NCBI RefSeq assembly: GCF_030265065.1
Contig: NC_080412.1
Location: 48,049,001-48,113,000 of the forward strand
Source of the DNA: Corythoichthys intestinalis
Lineage: Eukaryota; Chordata; Actinopteri; Syngnathiformes; Syngnathidae
Direction of reading: 5' to 3'
DNA: 64,000 nucleotides
Shown here: positions 31,888-43,223 of the stretch, piece by piece
Position numbering within the stretch: position 1 is the stretch's first letter
Layout: each line of letters begins with the position of its first letter
The notes under the pieces: model-generated
What the model was told of the DNA's origin: nothing
What the model saw: the letters and a program-made list of their open reading frames with translations, nothing else
Databases searched by the model: none
Position numbers and translations under genes: made by a program

Positions 31888-32135
31888 GCAATTCAATTCC
31901 ATTTTATTTGTATAGCCCTAAATCACATCAAGGTTGTCTCAAAGGGCTTTGCAGAGGCAATATGATACACAGTCAGAAACCGCAGATGAAATAAATAAAG
32001 TTCAAGTCCTGGGCATCCCCCATCCTTCCACCCTCCATGTCGGCAAGGAAAAACTCCAAAACTCTTTGGGAGAAATGAGAAACCTTGGGGAGTACCGCAG
32101 TCAGGAGAGATCCACTCCCAGGACGGATAGGGAGC
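31888..32135 (+). repeat. Abundant teleost interspersed repeat (ATTTGTATAGCCC type)
   Basis: The string CATTTTATTTGTATAGCCCT, then CTCAAAGGGCTTTGCA and AAGGAAAAACTCC..GAAACCTTGGGGAG, follows a fish repeat I know to be widespread. Whether it derives from a LINE 3' end or a SINE cannot be decided here. Confidence 0.6.
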
Positions 32136-33039
32136 GCATTTTAGCTCTGTTTGAGCGCATGGTGGACAAAATGTGGAAGTCGACGTGCCACGCACCTATG
32201 GTACACACAGCCACCACTCCCTCATTCTGTAGCAAACTTTTTGCTATGGATTTAAGTGCATGCTATAATGTTATGTCGTGTCTTGTCCCCCCAGAACGTG
32301 GCTGAGCCCAGAATGTGCCATGTGCTGTTCCTGCTCCGGTCACCCCACCATCTCTTCATTTTGTTTATTGATTGTTCATGCATTTCAGTTGATGCTTTGT
32401 CATATTTTTTTCATTTCAGATAGTGTCATTGACGGAGGAGACGTTTGTAAAACTCCGCCCGTTTCAGTCAAGACGGATGTTTTATAAAAGTACAGGTGCA
32501 GCTTTAAAAACTAAGAAATGAGTGTTAAAAATGGAGTTTGCTTACTTTAATTATACCAAAGTGTACATCCATTCGTGAAAGATTTTGGAAGAAAAAGTTA
32601 GAAGTCTTCATATTTTGGAGCCATCAAACCCTGCAATAGAAATACAATATGCTGAGGAGTTCATAAAGCTCAATTCAGCATACTCCTGGGACAGGATTCA
32701 GCCATACAGCAACAAGTACAAAGGTGCTGTCATCATTCATGAGGAGGCAGTGGACAAAGGAAGCGGTCAGTTATTTTACATGACAAGGGGTACACAGGAA
32801 AGCAGCTTGCTACAATATCAAGCGATGGCAAGCATGTTCTCTTTTTGGTTCCACTACAAGAGCAGCTGGACACAAGGCCACTACCTCTGGATGCAGCGGA
32901 ATTTGCAAATATGTTCCCTGCACCATGCCTCTGCAAATGTTATCACTACACGTGAAAACCTGCAACCCAATAACAAATGTAAGGTTTTTTTTGTTTTTTT
33001 TTTATTGTTTGGATGACTGATTAACATGCCACCTCACTA

Positions 33040-33125
33040 CTCTTGAGATGGTGGGTTCAGTGTTGGCCTAGTTTGCTTGTTTGTGTGGGTTTTTGCCGCG
33101 TACTCCGGTTTCCTCACACATCCCC
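33040..33125 (+). repeat. SINE-like teleost repeat fragment
   Basis: GTGGGTTCAGTGTTGGCC, then GTGGGTTTTTGCCGCGTACT and CCGGTTTCCTCACACA, match the widespread fish repeat also present at 34388-34560. Truncated. Confidence 0.5.
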
Positions 33126-33255
33126 CCAAATACTTTGGAATATTTTGTTACGTGTGGCCAGGGTGACTGTGTTGCACTTTCTCTGGCCACCGTTGGGTGC
33201 TTCGTTCTCCTACCCGGCTGCGGCACCTGAAGACAATCGGCACTCTGCTTGCGCA

Positions 33256-33637
33256 CAGGTCGGACAAAATAATGGAAACACCTAACGTTTTGGCGTCACG
33301 GTCATTAAACATAATTGTTAAAGGATGGCACGAGGAACGAAGTTAAGAATCTCATATGGCCGGCACAATCCCCCGACCGACCTTAACATTATTGAGCATT
33401 TATGGTCAGTTTTAGAGATTCAATGAAGAAATCGATTTCCACCGCCATCATCTCTAAAAGAGTTAGAGGGTATTTGAACTGAAGAACGACTTAAAATTCC
33501 TTTGGAAACAATTCACAAGTTGTATGAATCAATACTGCGGAGAATTGAGGCTGTAATTGACGCCAAAGGCGGACCCACACCATATTTAATTCGTTTTTCA
33601 TTTTTGAAGGTGTTTCCATTATTTTGTCCAAATCCTG
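33256..33637 (+). mobile_element. Tc1/mariner deletion derivative
   Basis: Inverted ends: CAGGTCGGACAAAATAATGG and CCATTATTTTGTCCAAATCC, followed by TA. It retains the transposase C-terminal region: LNIIEHLWSVLEIQ (the NIIEHLW motif carries the third catalytic acidic residue region), then IHKLYESILRRIEAVIDAKG. In-frame stops are present and the N-terminal half is deleted; 382 bp remain. Confidence 0.8.
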
Positions 33638-34387
33638 TATGTACAGCAGCATGAGTGGTAAGGAGACGTAGGGGTGCATTTTTCTTCTTCAGATGTGGCA
33701 CATCATTTGTGATAAGGTTATCATTCCTAGTGAGGGTGATTACAAATAATTGAAAGCTTTATCCTGTGGTTGAAGTGTACCGTAAATGATGCAGCCAGAA
33801 GATAGAGGATTCTGCTGCTATTGATGCCACTGAATTTGAGGATATTGATCCAAAGGACAATGCTGACTTGGAGGAGCAAGGTATAATAGTTGCAAAAAAC
33901 CCCCCCAAACTCTTTGTTACGCTATACTACTTTGAACAAGAGCTGTTACTTATTCTTTTTTCATTGTTTTTCACCCTTGTCAATTTTCTGTCTAGTGCAC
34001 AGGTATGCCCTGTGTGCCGTAAAGAGTTTTCTCTTTCAGTGCTTCCAAGCCATGGCAGCGTATGTGCGGAAAGGTAGAAGAAATGATAGTCCCTTGTGAA
34101 AAAAGTGATGAATTCATCCTAACATAGAAAGAAAATACAGTTTGAAACATCTGACTCACCATGGCTCTGAAGAGAAGTGTTTTTATGCTCACGCAATGAC
34201 TATGTGGTGGTGGTGGTGGTATACATGTATAGCGCTTTTCCACCTTTCAAGTATGCCTGTACAATGGACAATAGAGTAACCAATTTTCATAACTGTCATG
34301 TGGACGCGGAACAGTGGATGACTGTTTGCACAATGCTTTACAGTTCTAAGGTGAAGGGTTCTTTACTGAAGTTTGATTGTTTTCTTC

Positions 34388-34560
34388 GTGCCTGCGTGGG
34401 TTTGCGCCAGGTAGTCCAGTTTGGTCACATGACCCAAAAAGATGCATGTGAGCATGCTGGCTGAATACTTCAAAATGTCCCTAGGTATGAATGTGAGAGT
34501 GTCTCGGGCTCTGCAATTGACTGGCAACCAGTCCAGGGTGTAACCTCCCTCGTGATGATA
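34388..34560 (+). repeat. SINE-like teleost repeat
   Basis: CGTGGGTTTGCGCCAGGTAG, then CCCTAGGTATGAATGTGAG, CTGCAATTGACTGGCAACC and AGTCCAGGGTGTAACC, follow the widespread teleost repeat of the pattern GTACTCCGG...GGCGACCAG..CAGGGTGTACCC. It lies inside the 31-35 kb relic. Confidence 0.6.
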
Positions 34561-34874
34561 ACTGGTAAGGAAAGATACATGACAATGTTATTTAGCCATG
34601 TTGTATGTCGTGTGTATGGTTATTTGATTTTTTTAGCAATCCATCCACTGGAGATGAGCCGGACAAGGAGGTCGCATCATCCTCATCTCTTGCCTCATCT
34701 CTGACTCAACCCGCCCGCAGCATTTGGTAACAAAGCAATCAAATACAACTGTTCAACTCTGCAACATGGGTTCTTGAGAATTGCGAGTCGTAACATCCTT
34801 GTCTCGAGAGAAGCATGGAAAACAAGAGAAAAGCCTCAGGAGGCCTTGAAGCTATTTCTTCAAGACTTAAAGCA

Positions 34875-35072
34875 GAAGGGAGAACACCAGGCAGATGAAG
34901 GGAGAACACCAGGCAGATGAAGGGAGAACACCAGGCAGATGAAGGGAGAACACCAGGCAGATGAAGGGAGAACACCAGGCAGATGAAGGGAGAACACCAG
35001 GCAGATGAAGGGAGAACACCAGGCAGATGAAGGGAGAACACCAGGCAGATGAAGGGAGAACACCAGGCAGAT
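34875..35072. repeat. Minisatellite, 22-bp unit x 9, identical copies
   Basis: Nine copies of a 22-bp unit beginning GAAGGGAGAACACC and ending GGCAGAT, with no differences that I can see (9 x 22 = 198 bp). The unit is not a multiple of three and has no stop in any frame on the - strand, so it generates three long spurious - frames. It sits within the HECT-like relic. Confidence 0.95.
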
Positions 35073-35471
35073 GCTGTCCCGGTGCGGAACGCAGCACACA
35101 GCCATGAGGAGCGGGACAAGTGCCTGATTTCTTTTTACAAAGAAACACTAGACAAAACCATCTGGACGCGACCTTTCAAGTGCCGTATTCTAGGTAGAAG
35201 TTTAACATCGAGGCAAGGTCATGTCAACTTTTTGGGATCACGCATGCACCTCGAAATCATGACGGTTGTATTCATTTGGTTTAGGGAGAGCAGACGGAAT
35301 TGTCAAGTTTTTCAAATTGGAGCCTACTGTTTGCATTCATCTAACGGTATATTTTTGTGGTTACCTTAGCATTGACGAAAACAACGGCCGGCGGCCCACT
35401 GGCACTGGTGAAAGCCTAGCCTGGGTTAATCTTTGTATTCCGGGTAGTTGCTATACCCCACGGACTGTTAT

Positions 35472-35580
35472 TACTAGGGATGGGAATTGATAGGATTTTT
35501 ACGATTCCGATTCCATTATCGATATTGCTTAACGATTCGATTCTTTATCGATTCTCTTATCGATTCTAATTTGGGGGGGG
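35472..35580. mobile_element. hAT end fragment (TAGGGATGGGAATTGATA)
   Basis: Starts TAGGGATGGGAATTGATA and continues with repeated TTATCGATTC motifs, followed by a G run. This is the end of a common fish hAT family. The matching right end was not found, so it is truncated. Confidence 0.5.
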
Positions 35581-35823
35581 GGGGGGGGGAGAACAAACAT
35601 TTAGATTGGCATTGAGTTTGTTTAATCAGAAGTCACAACCTTAAAAACACACAACAAGGTCAAAAGAGGCCCAAAGCCTCAATATTAACTGTGGCAAAAA
35701 GTGGCAAATGCACAAGAATGTTTAACATTTGACTGAAACATTTTTCTAATAGAAATAAAAAAATATTGGTATATATTAGCATATAGGTAGTTGGTCTGCC
35801 GTTAGCAATATGTGTTAAACTTG

Positions 35824-36227
35824 CAGGGGTCCCCAAACTTTTTCCAGTGAGGGCTGCATAACTTTTCCCTTCTCTGAGGGGCCGGGGTCAGTTTGTAACA
35901 GAAAAAGTGTGACGATTGCAGGAGTGCCTGAATGTAAAAAAAAAAATTGTTTTTCAGAAAGCCACAATCAAATAACCCTTTCTGGATATTTCACGGAACA
36001 AAAGTAAATAAAAAAAAAAAAAATATATAATAATAATTAATAATAATAATAGCACTATTAATCAAATAGATAATAACCAAATAACCCTCTCTGAGTTCTT
36101 CACAGAAAAAGGCCAGAAAATAAATAACACTATTGAGAGAAAAAAAAAAAAAAATCAAAATGCTCTCTGGTATTGTTCAGGGGGCCGGACTGTATTCGGC
36201 CTGCGGGCCGTAGTTTGGGGACCCCTG
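35824..36227. mobile_element. hAT MITE with CAGGGGTCCCCAAAC ends
   Basis: 404 bp with inverted ends CAGGGGTCCCCAAACTT and AGTTTGGGGACCCCTG. The interior is A-rich with a duplicated AATAACCCT..CTG block. I could not confirm the 8-bp duplication (taaacttg against ttaaagta). Confidence 0.75.
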
Positions 36228-36414
36228 TTAAAGTATTATTTACCAGTATATTGAAGTGCATGCCTTTTAGTTTTTATGGTGCTTTCACGCTTAAGTGGGG
36301 GCGCCCTTGCGCTTCCTCACGTGAAGAAGAACGCGAGAGAAAGCGTGAGAGAGAAATCATTTATATCGAGTCTGGATCTTTGACATCCATTCAAAAGTGA
36401 GATCATTCGCTGCA

Positions 36415-36521
36415 TAACACTTTGACATTTGTCATAAGCATTTTATGCTCATGACAGTGTCATGTCATAATCATGACTGTCTTATGATGGTCTTACGACA
36501 CCGCTTTCCACCAAAGTGTTA
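36415..36521. mobile_element. Small MITE (TAACACTTT ends)
   Basis: 107 bp, TAACACTTTGACATTTGTC to CCACCAAAGTGTTA, with internal GTCATGTCATAATCATGAC palindromes. It resembles common teleost MITEs. Confidence 0.55.
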
Positions 36522-36837
36522 CTGGTTAATATCTTTTGGTGTACATATCCCATAATACAGTGAGGAAAGCTTATAGTCCAGTGCGGCTTATCTGTGAACA
36601 AATACTGTTTTCGTGTCAAATTCGATGGGTGCGGCTTAAAGTCAGGTATAGTCTGAAAATGAGTAGTTAGAAAAACACCGGTTCATTGACTGTCTGATAT
36701 TTTGATCATTGTGTTTTATTGCAGGGGATGCCGCTGTTGGGGTGGGGGTAATGAGGCACGACCTGTCCTCCGCCATTTCCAAGCTTGAGTGTGGATTTCA
36801 CATTAACTTCACTGTAAAAAAAATTCCGCGTAAAATA

Positions 36838-37095
36838 ACGGTAAAGAGCTGGCAGCAGGGTTGACATTTATATACTGTTCTTCTACAGTCTTGGTAATGT
36901 AAAAATGTGTCACAGTAATAGTCCGTAATCCAGAAAAACTGTTGATTCCTGTATTTATAGAAAACACAGTAAAAGTCTGTCAGCAGGATTGCCATTACCA
37001 GACTGTTATTTTACAGTCTTGGTAATGTAAAAATATTGAATAGTCTGTAATCCAGGAAAAACTGTATATTCCTGTATCACCAGAATTCACTGTAA
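36838..37095. repeat. Two diverged tandem units of about 120 bp
   Basis: Both units contain TACAGTCTTGGTAATGTAAA and GTAATCCAG.AAAAACTGT. Unit starts are near 36841 and 36968. They may belong to a MITE beginning near the CACTGTAAAAAAAATTCCG stretch at 36810. Confidence 0.6.
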
Positions 37096-38842
37096 AAAGC
37101 AGGCAACTGAGGAGCTGCAGTATGCTGCATTTTTAACGATATCCTGTGTTTTAACAGTATTATTTGGGAAAATGACCTTACACTCCACGAATGCATATAT
37201 TTCCGTCTAGTACAGAAAAAAATGCGGATGCCAGGTTCGAAACAGAACAGGTTTTATTTCATCGTGTTGGCAGGCAGTGAAAATGGACAGGAACTAGAGA
37301 GATGGTGCAGTCGGGTCGTGTAGGTCAGGCTGGAGATCTGGCGTAATCGGGTCAAGCGCAACAGGCTGGGTCAGAAGTGGTGATCGGTCAAGGACAAACG
37401 ACAAGCAGGAGTGTGCTGAATCGTTGACGAACTGATACAGACTTTGGGAGGCCGTGCCTTTCTTTTGTCTTTTATTTGAGCAATGTGGAAACCTTTCTCC
37501 ATTAGGTGAAAACCTTCTATAAACAATACAAAAAGAAAATGTCAACAGTTGCATTTGACTAAACAATTCATTATTAACATTGAACTGAAACTACAACTAT
37601 TTTAGAACAGTCAATTAACTCTTTAAATTGCACAGTCAATAACTAATTTCAAATTACAGTGTTTAAATCTTTTTAAATGTTGAAACTTTTATACCATAAA
37701 AGGACAAATTCATTAAATTACATTGTTTGAATTAACACAACAAAAAGTGAAAGCTAGAATACATTCATTGTCAATGTCAATATTAAACCAGGGTCTCAAA
37801 TCCCAAATTACCCCTAAAATATATACTGAAATTGTCCAAACATTTCCACCGGTGAGTCAAGCCATGTGGTAATGGCCGCTGCTAGCACATTTCATCTTTT
37901 AATTCTGCTGCTTACCGGCTGCCTCTCCTGTTATCTTTTGCCAACTTCTCCAGCTGCACAGGACTGCAAGTTTCAAGAGCCAAACCAGTGTGCCATCTTC
38001 CTTTCCTGCGTTTAGAGCTCTGGGTTGCTCATGGGTTGATTGGCCAATCCCTTCCAACTGTGCATCGTTTCCATAGTGCTTGCATGCCGGTGATTTTCCA
38101 GTTCACGCCCTGGTTTTCTGCTCAATGCTTTTTTTGTTGATGTTTATCAGGGTTCGACTTTACAATGCGTGAAAAATCTTTGTCCATAATACTCCCATTC
38201 TTCGCATGGGTTCTTCAATATGAAGAAGTAAGAGTTTGTAAAAAAAAAAATTGAAGCAAAAAAGCACCTGTCTTATTTACTCCAAATGTAAACATTGGTC
38301 TCATGTGTGATGTGGGGACAAAGTTTGTCACAGCCAGTGACGTTTCCACAGTAATTCACCGCCATACCACTAGATTGGTGAGGCTTTGTCTTTGTGTGGT
38401 TTTGGTGGACTCTTGTCGAATTCCTTTCATTTTCCACCGGTCATTGACAGCAATGGCAATGGAGATGGAACGTGCGCATTTGCAGCTGTAGCTGAATAAT
38501 ATTAAACAACAAATGTTGTCAATACAAATGTTGAAGCGTAAACGACACAGAAGTCGTTTGCGAATGTTTGAAAAAGGTGTTGTTGTTGTGCTGAACCGGA
38601 AACAATGTTCTGAACGGACCAATCGCAGTCCTTCGACGTTCACGTGATGTGTAGTCAGGATTTTTTGGAGGCGTAGGTCCGCCGTCACCGCTACACGGAA
38701 GCATAAATCGGCCTTCAGGGTGATGGAATACTACAATTTTTGGAGAAGGGCCAGTTTAGATCAGAGTGGGGATACAACAAGAAACATATAATATATGAGA
38801 AGAATAGAAAGGAGGCGACGCCAAATAATATAATAATATAAC
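37096..38842. other. Intergenic stretch, nothing recognised
   Basis: No ORF with a recognisable domain, no clear TIR pair and no RNA gene. AT-rich, with short A runs. Confidence 0.6.
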
Positions 38843-38850
38843 CTATAGGC

Positions 38851-39043
38851 CAGGGGTGGCAATCCCTGGTCCTCGAGAGCCGCAATCCAGCTTCAACACA
38901 CCTGAATCAAATGATCAGCTCATCAGCAAGCTCTGCAGTTGCCTGATAACAGTCCTGATTATTTGAGTCAGGTGTTTTAAAGGAGGGAGACATGGTAAAC
39001 AAGCTGGATTGCTGCTCTCGAGGACCAGGGTTGGCCACCCTTG
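38851..39043. mobile_element. hAT MITE (CAGGGGTGGCAATCCC ends)
   Basis: 193 bp with inverted ends CAGGGGTGGCAATCCCTGG and CCAGGGTTGGCCACCCTTG. Flanks ctataggc (38843-38850) and ctatagac (39044-39051) form an 8-bp duplication with one change. The right copy includes the first four bases of the ISL2EU-like element at 39048, so the MITE inserted across that element's left boundary. Confidence 0.85.
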
Positions 39044-39189
39044 CTATAGACCCTACCCACGTGACGTCACAACTCCGCTCTCCTGAATGGTACTGCCCAA
39101 TTGTCCGTCAAAACATAGTGTTAACCTGTTACGGCTACGTACATTCCTCCTATTTACGGCGTGTTTTTCTGCTCCTTAACATTAATAAT

Positions 39190-39366
39190 CAAAATGGTGA
39201 AGGCGTGTGGCTGTTGGTTGCACTAACAGAGAAGATTGACTTGAAGTTTTACCGTATTCCGAGGGATCCAAAGAGGAGAGCGAAATGGACGGCTGCAATT
39301 CGACGTGAAAACTGCGCACCAAAAAATCACCACAGACTATGTAGTAGTCGTTTTATATCCGGTAAG
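39190..39366 (+). pseudogene. THAP-domain relic
   Basis: ATG at about 39193 gives MVKACGCWLH then a stop; the next frame continues LKFYRIPRDPKRRAKW and RRENCAPKNHHRLCSSRF, matching the THAP pattern C..C, FYRIP, W and C..(H/R)F, and ends at a GGTAAG splice-donor-like site near 39361. A frameshift near the start breaks it. Confidence 0.7.
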
Positions 39367-39702
39367 ATGCATTTAAAACATACTTAGAGGGTTTTGGGCT
39401 GACAAACTACCACAATTAAGATCATTGCTAGGCTAATCGCCGACAACATACACGTATGTATGTAGTGAGAGTGCTATCGCTAAACCATATAAACATTAAA
39501 AGCCTTAACTCCATTGACAAACGACATGAAATACATTAGACTTGACAGTGGATGTTAGCAATAACAAAAGATTTTGAATTGAAAATTTCGTAACTCACCT
39601 TTCCAAGCACAAGATAGATTCCTGCCGAATTTTCGTGGACGACGACCTGTTTCACCCAACCAGCAACGAAGTATTTATAAGCCTCCAAGCTCTTGAAGTT
39701 TT

Positions 39703-39942
39703 TCAAATTTTCGTGGGAATAGGCTGATTTTGTGTGGACAAGATAATTGTAAATATCAGCGTAGGCAGACAGGGCGAAGACAGTGGGTCGAAAAACATCG
39801 ATTTGGGCATCAAATATGGATCTGGCGACTGTATAGAACGAAGCTTTTCCACATAACGCCTTTTATGCAACACATCCAATGAGTTTACGGCATCAGAAAG
39901 CACCGGGTCTTCCATGAAATGCATTTTAAATTCCTCGATCAA
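39703..39942 (-). pseudogene. N-terminal relic of the YqaJ-associated protein
   Basis: MIEEFKMHFMEDP, RRYVEKLRSIQSPDPYLMP and DPLSSPCLPTLI match the N-terminus of fish ISL2EU YqaJ-type proteins as I remember them. The remaining domain is absent. Confidence 0.65.
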
Positions 39943-40044
39943 TTGAAACCAATGCTAATACAGAGACAAAATGACGGACAAGTGGGCGGAACCACACAGC
40001 GAGCACGTGGTTTTGTGACGTCGGTGGGTAGGGTATATTCCATT

Positions 40045-41085
40045 AAGCGTGCTAAATGGCTCGTTCACCTGCCAGACTTTAAGTCAAACGTGCGTTGGGT
40101 CGCCTGAGTCATTATTAATACTGACGACGGATCGGTACGCCGCCTGCGGAGCTCGTCTCTTCCGGGTCTAGGGATGAGCCAGTTGCCGTCAATTGTCCGT
40201 CCGTCAATGTCGTAAAAAAGCTTTACGATATGGAGCCCCCCCCCCAAAAAAACAAGAACGTCGGAGCAGCACTTAGCTCCGCTTAATGACACTGTAGTGG
40301 TTCGAGCCATTTGCAGTTTTTACCAGCGATTGCCCCGACGTAACGCTGCTGCTTCTTCTTCGTTGCGTTTCTCATCTCGATCTGTTCTCAATTGGCGCCA
40401 CCAGCGGGTGAGCCCAAAAAATACAAAAAAACAACGCTCCGTCGCCTTTGTAAGCGACCGTCCTTCCATTTGTCCAAAACAATTTTTGCACTTTCCAAAG
40501 TGAAGACAAATTGTCACTTTGGTCCGGATTTTTTTATATATGCTTCTATTCTTATATGAAGATTTTTATATGAACTTTTATACTACCACTTGATGATAAT
40601 CATTTTTTCGCACTGTAACCAAAAGCGGATTTTCAGAAAGGCCCGTCCACCCCCCCCAGTGGCCGAAAAGTGTCATTGCATGTAATTGAGTTTCCTATAC
40701 AGTATATGATTTTAAAATGAACATTTTCCGGTGTGGTGACCCTTTATTATATAACATAATTCACCCACAGAAACTTGTGTGTGCATTTGGCCGAGCGCGT
40801 TACTGGCTTCATCGTAGTCACGTGACGCAGACACTTAAGAGCCGCGCGCGTTCCGGCTGAGTTCACAAGCGCTCACAGAGAGCAGCAGAGTTACGAGCGG
40901 CTGGACACAGTAAAACGAGCTAGCGAGACTCTTAACATTTCATACCGCTACACCGGTAAAATATTGTCCATAAAAGTTGTAAAGCAATAAAACAAACAAC
41001 AAAAATGAATGAAAGAAACAAAAAAAGGCCACCGACAAAATGGTGAGCGGAGTTTCAATTTGCCCTACTAAAGGCGCTAATTGTA
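40045..41085. other. Intergenic stretch, nothing recognised
   Basis: Contains a GC-rich segment near 40840-40930 (GAGCCGCGCGCGTTCC, GTCACGTGACG) but no supported gene. Short frames carry no recognisable domain. Confidence 0.5.
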
Positions 41086-41089
41086 CAAC

Positions 41090-41551
41090 AGAGCCGCCAT
41101 CGGTGTCTTGCCAATGTAGTTACCCTCGTCAAAAATGGTGTCCCCTAGCTGTGGGAGCGCGCACACACACACACACACATACACATTAGTTGTGAGTTAT
41201 GTCGACTTAAACAATTAATTGAAGGCAGAAAAGAACCAGTTATATATTTTGGACATCGACATTTATTAAACTGGAGAAACTCCATACAGGACTTCAATTA
41301 CAGTATTAATAGCTATAGGTCATCCTACAAGTAAAACTGTGGAACGTGGCCTTTTTTACCTTCAGTACGTGCTATGTCGTACGACAGAAAAATGTGTTTT
41401 TATATGGATGTGCCATGTTTTAAACCCTCGTAGATAACGACATCACCAAAACAAAATCAAATCAAGCAAATCAGTGCAGCGCAGTAGCTCCGCCCAGGGG
41501 ATACAATTTTTGACTGGGGTAACTACATTGGCACGACACTGGCGGGCGTAC
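41090..41551. mobile_element. MITE with long (~45 bp) terminal inverted repeats
   Basis: The left segment GTGTCTTGCCAATGTAGTTA..CGTCAAAAATGGTGTCCCC and the right segment GGGGATACAATTTTTGAC..GGTAACTACATTGGCACGAC are reverse complements over about 45 bp. A (CA)n run lies near 41161-41182. No coding capacity. Confidence 0.75.
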
Positions 41552-41809
41552 CATAGTCAATGGATGAAGTATAGTCGAAGCAGCCTGATTTGGAATTACC
41601 CTCAAGAATGATGGGATACAAAAAAATGCTCATTTTCAACTTATTATTATAAATATTCTTGTAAGTTATATATATATATAAGTTGTAAGTTAAAATAAAT
41701 CAAATTTGCCTAAGTTAATTTTATTGCTTACACTGCATTGTAGGGTCATCAGCATGTTGTGCCCCCCCCCGCCCCAAAAGTCAAACTCCGCCTATGACTA
41801 TAACTTGTG

Positions 41810-42641
41810 TAGAGCTGAAACGAATACTCGAGCAACTCGAGTTTAAAAACTGATCCGAGTAATTTTATTTACCTCAAGTAATCGTTTCTTTTTGACAGCT
41901 CTAAGCATCACATTTTGGCCGGACTACTGTTAATGCGGGACAACACTCTGATGTCACGTGCGTAGAGGAAGAAGCATTTAAAAAAAAACAACAAAAAACT
42001 TACTGCAGCCGCTACAAACGATGCCGACGTTGCTAAAAACTAGCTCGCATGATGCTACGGTGGTAGCAGGTATCGTCTGATGCGTCTCATAGAGATCACA
42101 TGTATGTTGAACTAGATGCGAAATGACAGAGTCAGCGGCGTTTGTAAACAGCCGCCATCTTAAAGCAGTAGACTTCTCAGCGCGAATAAACAAGATTAAC
42201 GTTACTGTACCTTGTTAACGTAACGTTAGCCCTGCGAAGTGCTAGGTTTCTATTCATTATGACCACTGTCGATGCGTGGCTAACGTCTCTTACATACAGG
42301 CTTTATTTAATCTGTGAAAACAGCGCTGTAGAGTGATGAGGGTGTAAAATAAAAACTTAATAATGCTAACTGTCAATTTTAGCTCAGTAGTCATTGCTGG
42401 ATAAAACACCAAGTAGCACTGGTCCCTAATGTGTTCCAATAGAGCAGGTGTCATGCATTTATTTTGAACACTGCAAAAACTCCAAATCCTATCAGGACTT
42501 ACAGTTTAGACTAACTTAAAACTTAACTAGAACTTAAATTTCTATTTGTGTCAAGTTATTTTAATTGAAGCACGTGGAAAAACACCTAACCTTTAAGCGA
42601 TGTGTGTTATCAGGCGTAATGGCATTTTTAGGTAAGATTTA

Positions 42642-42672
<31 letters not shown>

Positions 42673-42879
42673 TACATCTGAGATGCAATTGTTGGCTGTT
42701 TTCAACAATGTACATGGAAAATAAAGACATTGATTGACTGAAAATGGTTCAATATTAGATGAAATTTTCTCATGTATATTTATAATTGCTCTTCACCTAA
42801 AAATATGTTTTATCAGAGTAATCAATAGAATTTTCAGTCGATTACTGGATTACTAAAATATTTGATAGCTGCAGCCCTA
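41810..42879. mobile_element. Non-autonomous hAT element, copy 2 (intact ends)
   Basis: Begins TAGAGCTGAAACGAATACTC and ends GCTGCAGCCCTA, with a perfect 8-bp duplication aacttgtg at 41802-41809 and 42880-42887. It is the inverted sister of 236-2472 and lacks that copy's ISL2EU insertion. A (TA)n run occurs near 42640-42664. No transposase. Confidence 0.9.
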
Positions 42880-43223
42880 AACTTGTGTTTTTTTGGGGGG
42901 GGCGGGGGGGATTAGCCTTATTGTACTTTTGGTCTATGTGGCTGGGGTAGCTTCGAAGCTCATTGAACAATGACAATACAGGCTTTCCACTCTATTCTAT
43001 TTTGTGTCAAAACACAGCAAGAAATGTGACGACGCTCAACTTGCTTGAGAGCAAGACAAAAGAAAATCATCAACTCTGAAAATGAAACTATATTGAAAGA
43101 CAAAGGTGACACAAATCTTCCACCAATGGAAATATCATGACATTGGTCAGAGAAAGCAAATTGCGCTTGTGCACGCACGCAAAGCAAATCCATTTTTTTC
43201 ATTTTAAAATTTGGGTTAAGAAG

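Larger units (their letters stand above)
31080..35380 (+). pseudogene. Decayed UBZ/HECT-like coding relic (fish G2E3-like multicopy family?)
   Basis: Scattered + strand fragments look like exons of one lost gene. At about 34003-34077 a finger-like CPVCRKEFSLSVLPSH....C segment resembles the CPxC finger of fish G2E3-like E3 ligases. At 34727-34860 FGNKAIKYNCSTLQHGFLRI and SREAWKTREKPQEAL may lead into a HECT-like region, and near 35120 LISFYKETLDKTIWTRPFKC resembles that family's FYK...W..PF.C motif. A 143-codon frame at 32585-33016 (EEFIKLNSAYSWDRIQPYS) is unrecognised. Stops and repeat insertions separate the pieces. Two diverged start-exon-like copies, each ATGG.GGAAG... then CACAAATGTAAG, occur near 31268 and 31555. 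Family assignment is from memory and uncertain. Confidence 0.4.
39048..40036. mobile_element. ISL2EU-like deletion derivative, copy 2
   Basis: Inverted ends AGACCCTACCCACGTGACGTC and its counterpart GACGTCGGTGGGTAGGGTAT, flanked by AT (39046-39047 and 40037-40038). It keeps a THAP relic pointing right and a YqaJ-associated N-terminus pointing left, the same inward-facing architecture as 256-1371, though the terminal sequence differs, so it is a different subfamily. Confidence 0.8.

Noticed and set aside
32585-33016. 143-aa + frame considered as an intact gene
   Set aside because: No recognised domain, no clear start context, ends in a T-rich run, and surrounded by relic fragments; included only as part of the decayed locus.
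34739-35148. Three overlapping - strand frames of 81-126 aa with repeated LPGVLPSSAWCSPF
   Set aside because: Translations of the 22-bp minisatellite, which has no stop in any - frame; no flanking gene structure.
37230-37600. Possible retroelement segment near an AGGTTTTATTTCATCG stretch
   Set aside because: No terminal repeats, primer site or coding similarity could be supported.
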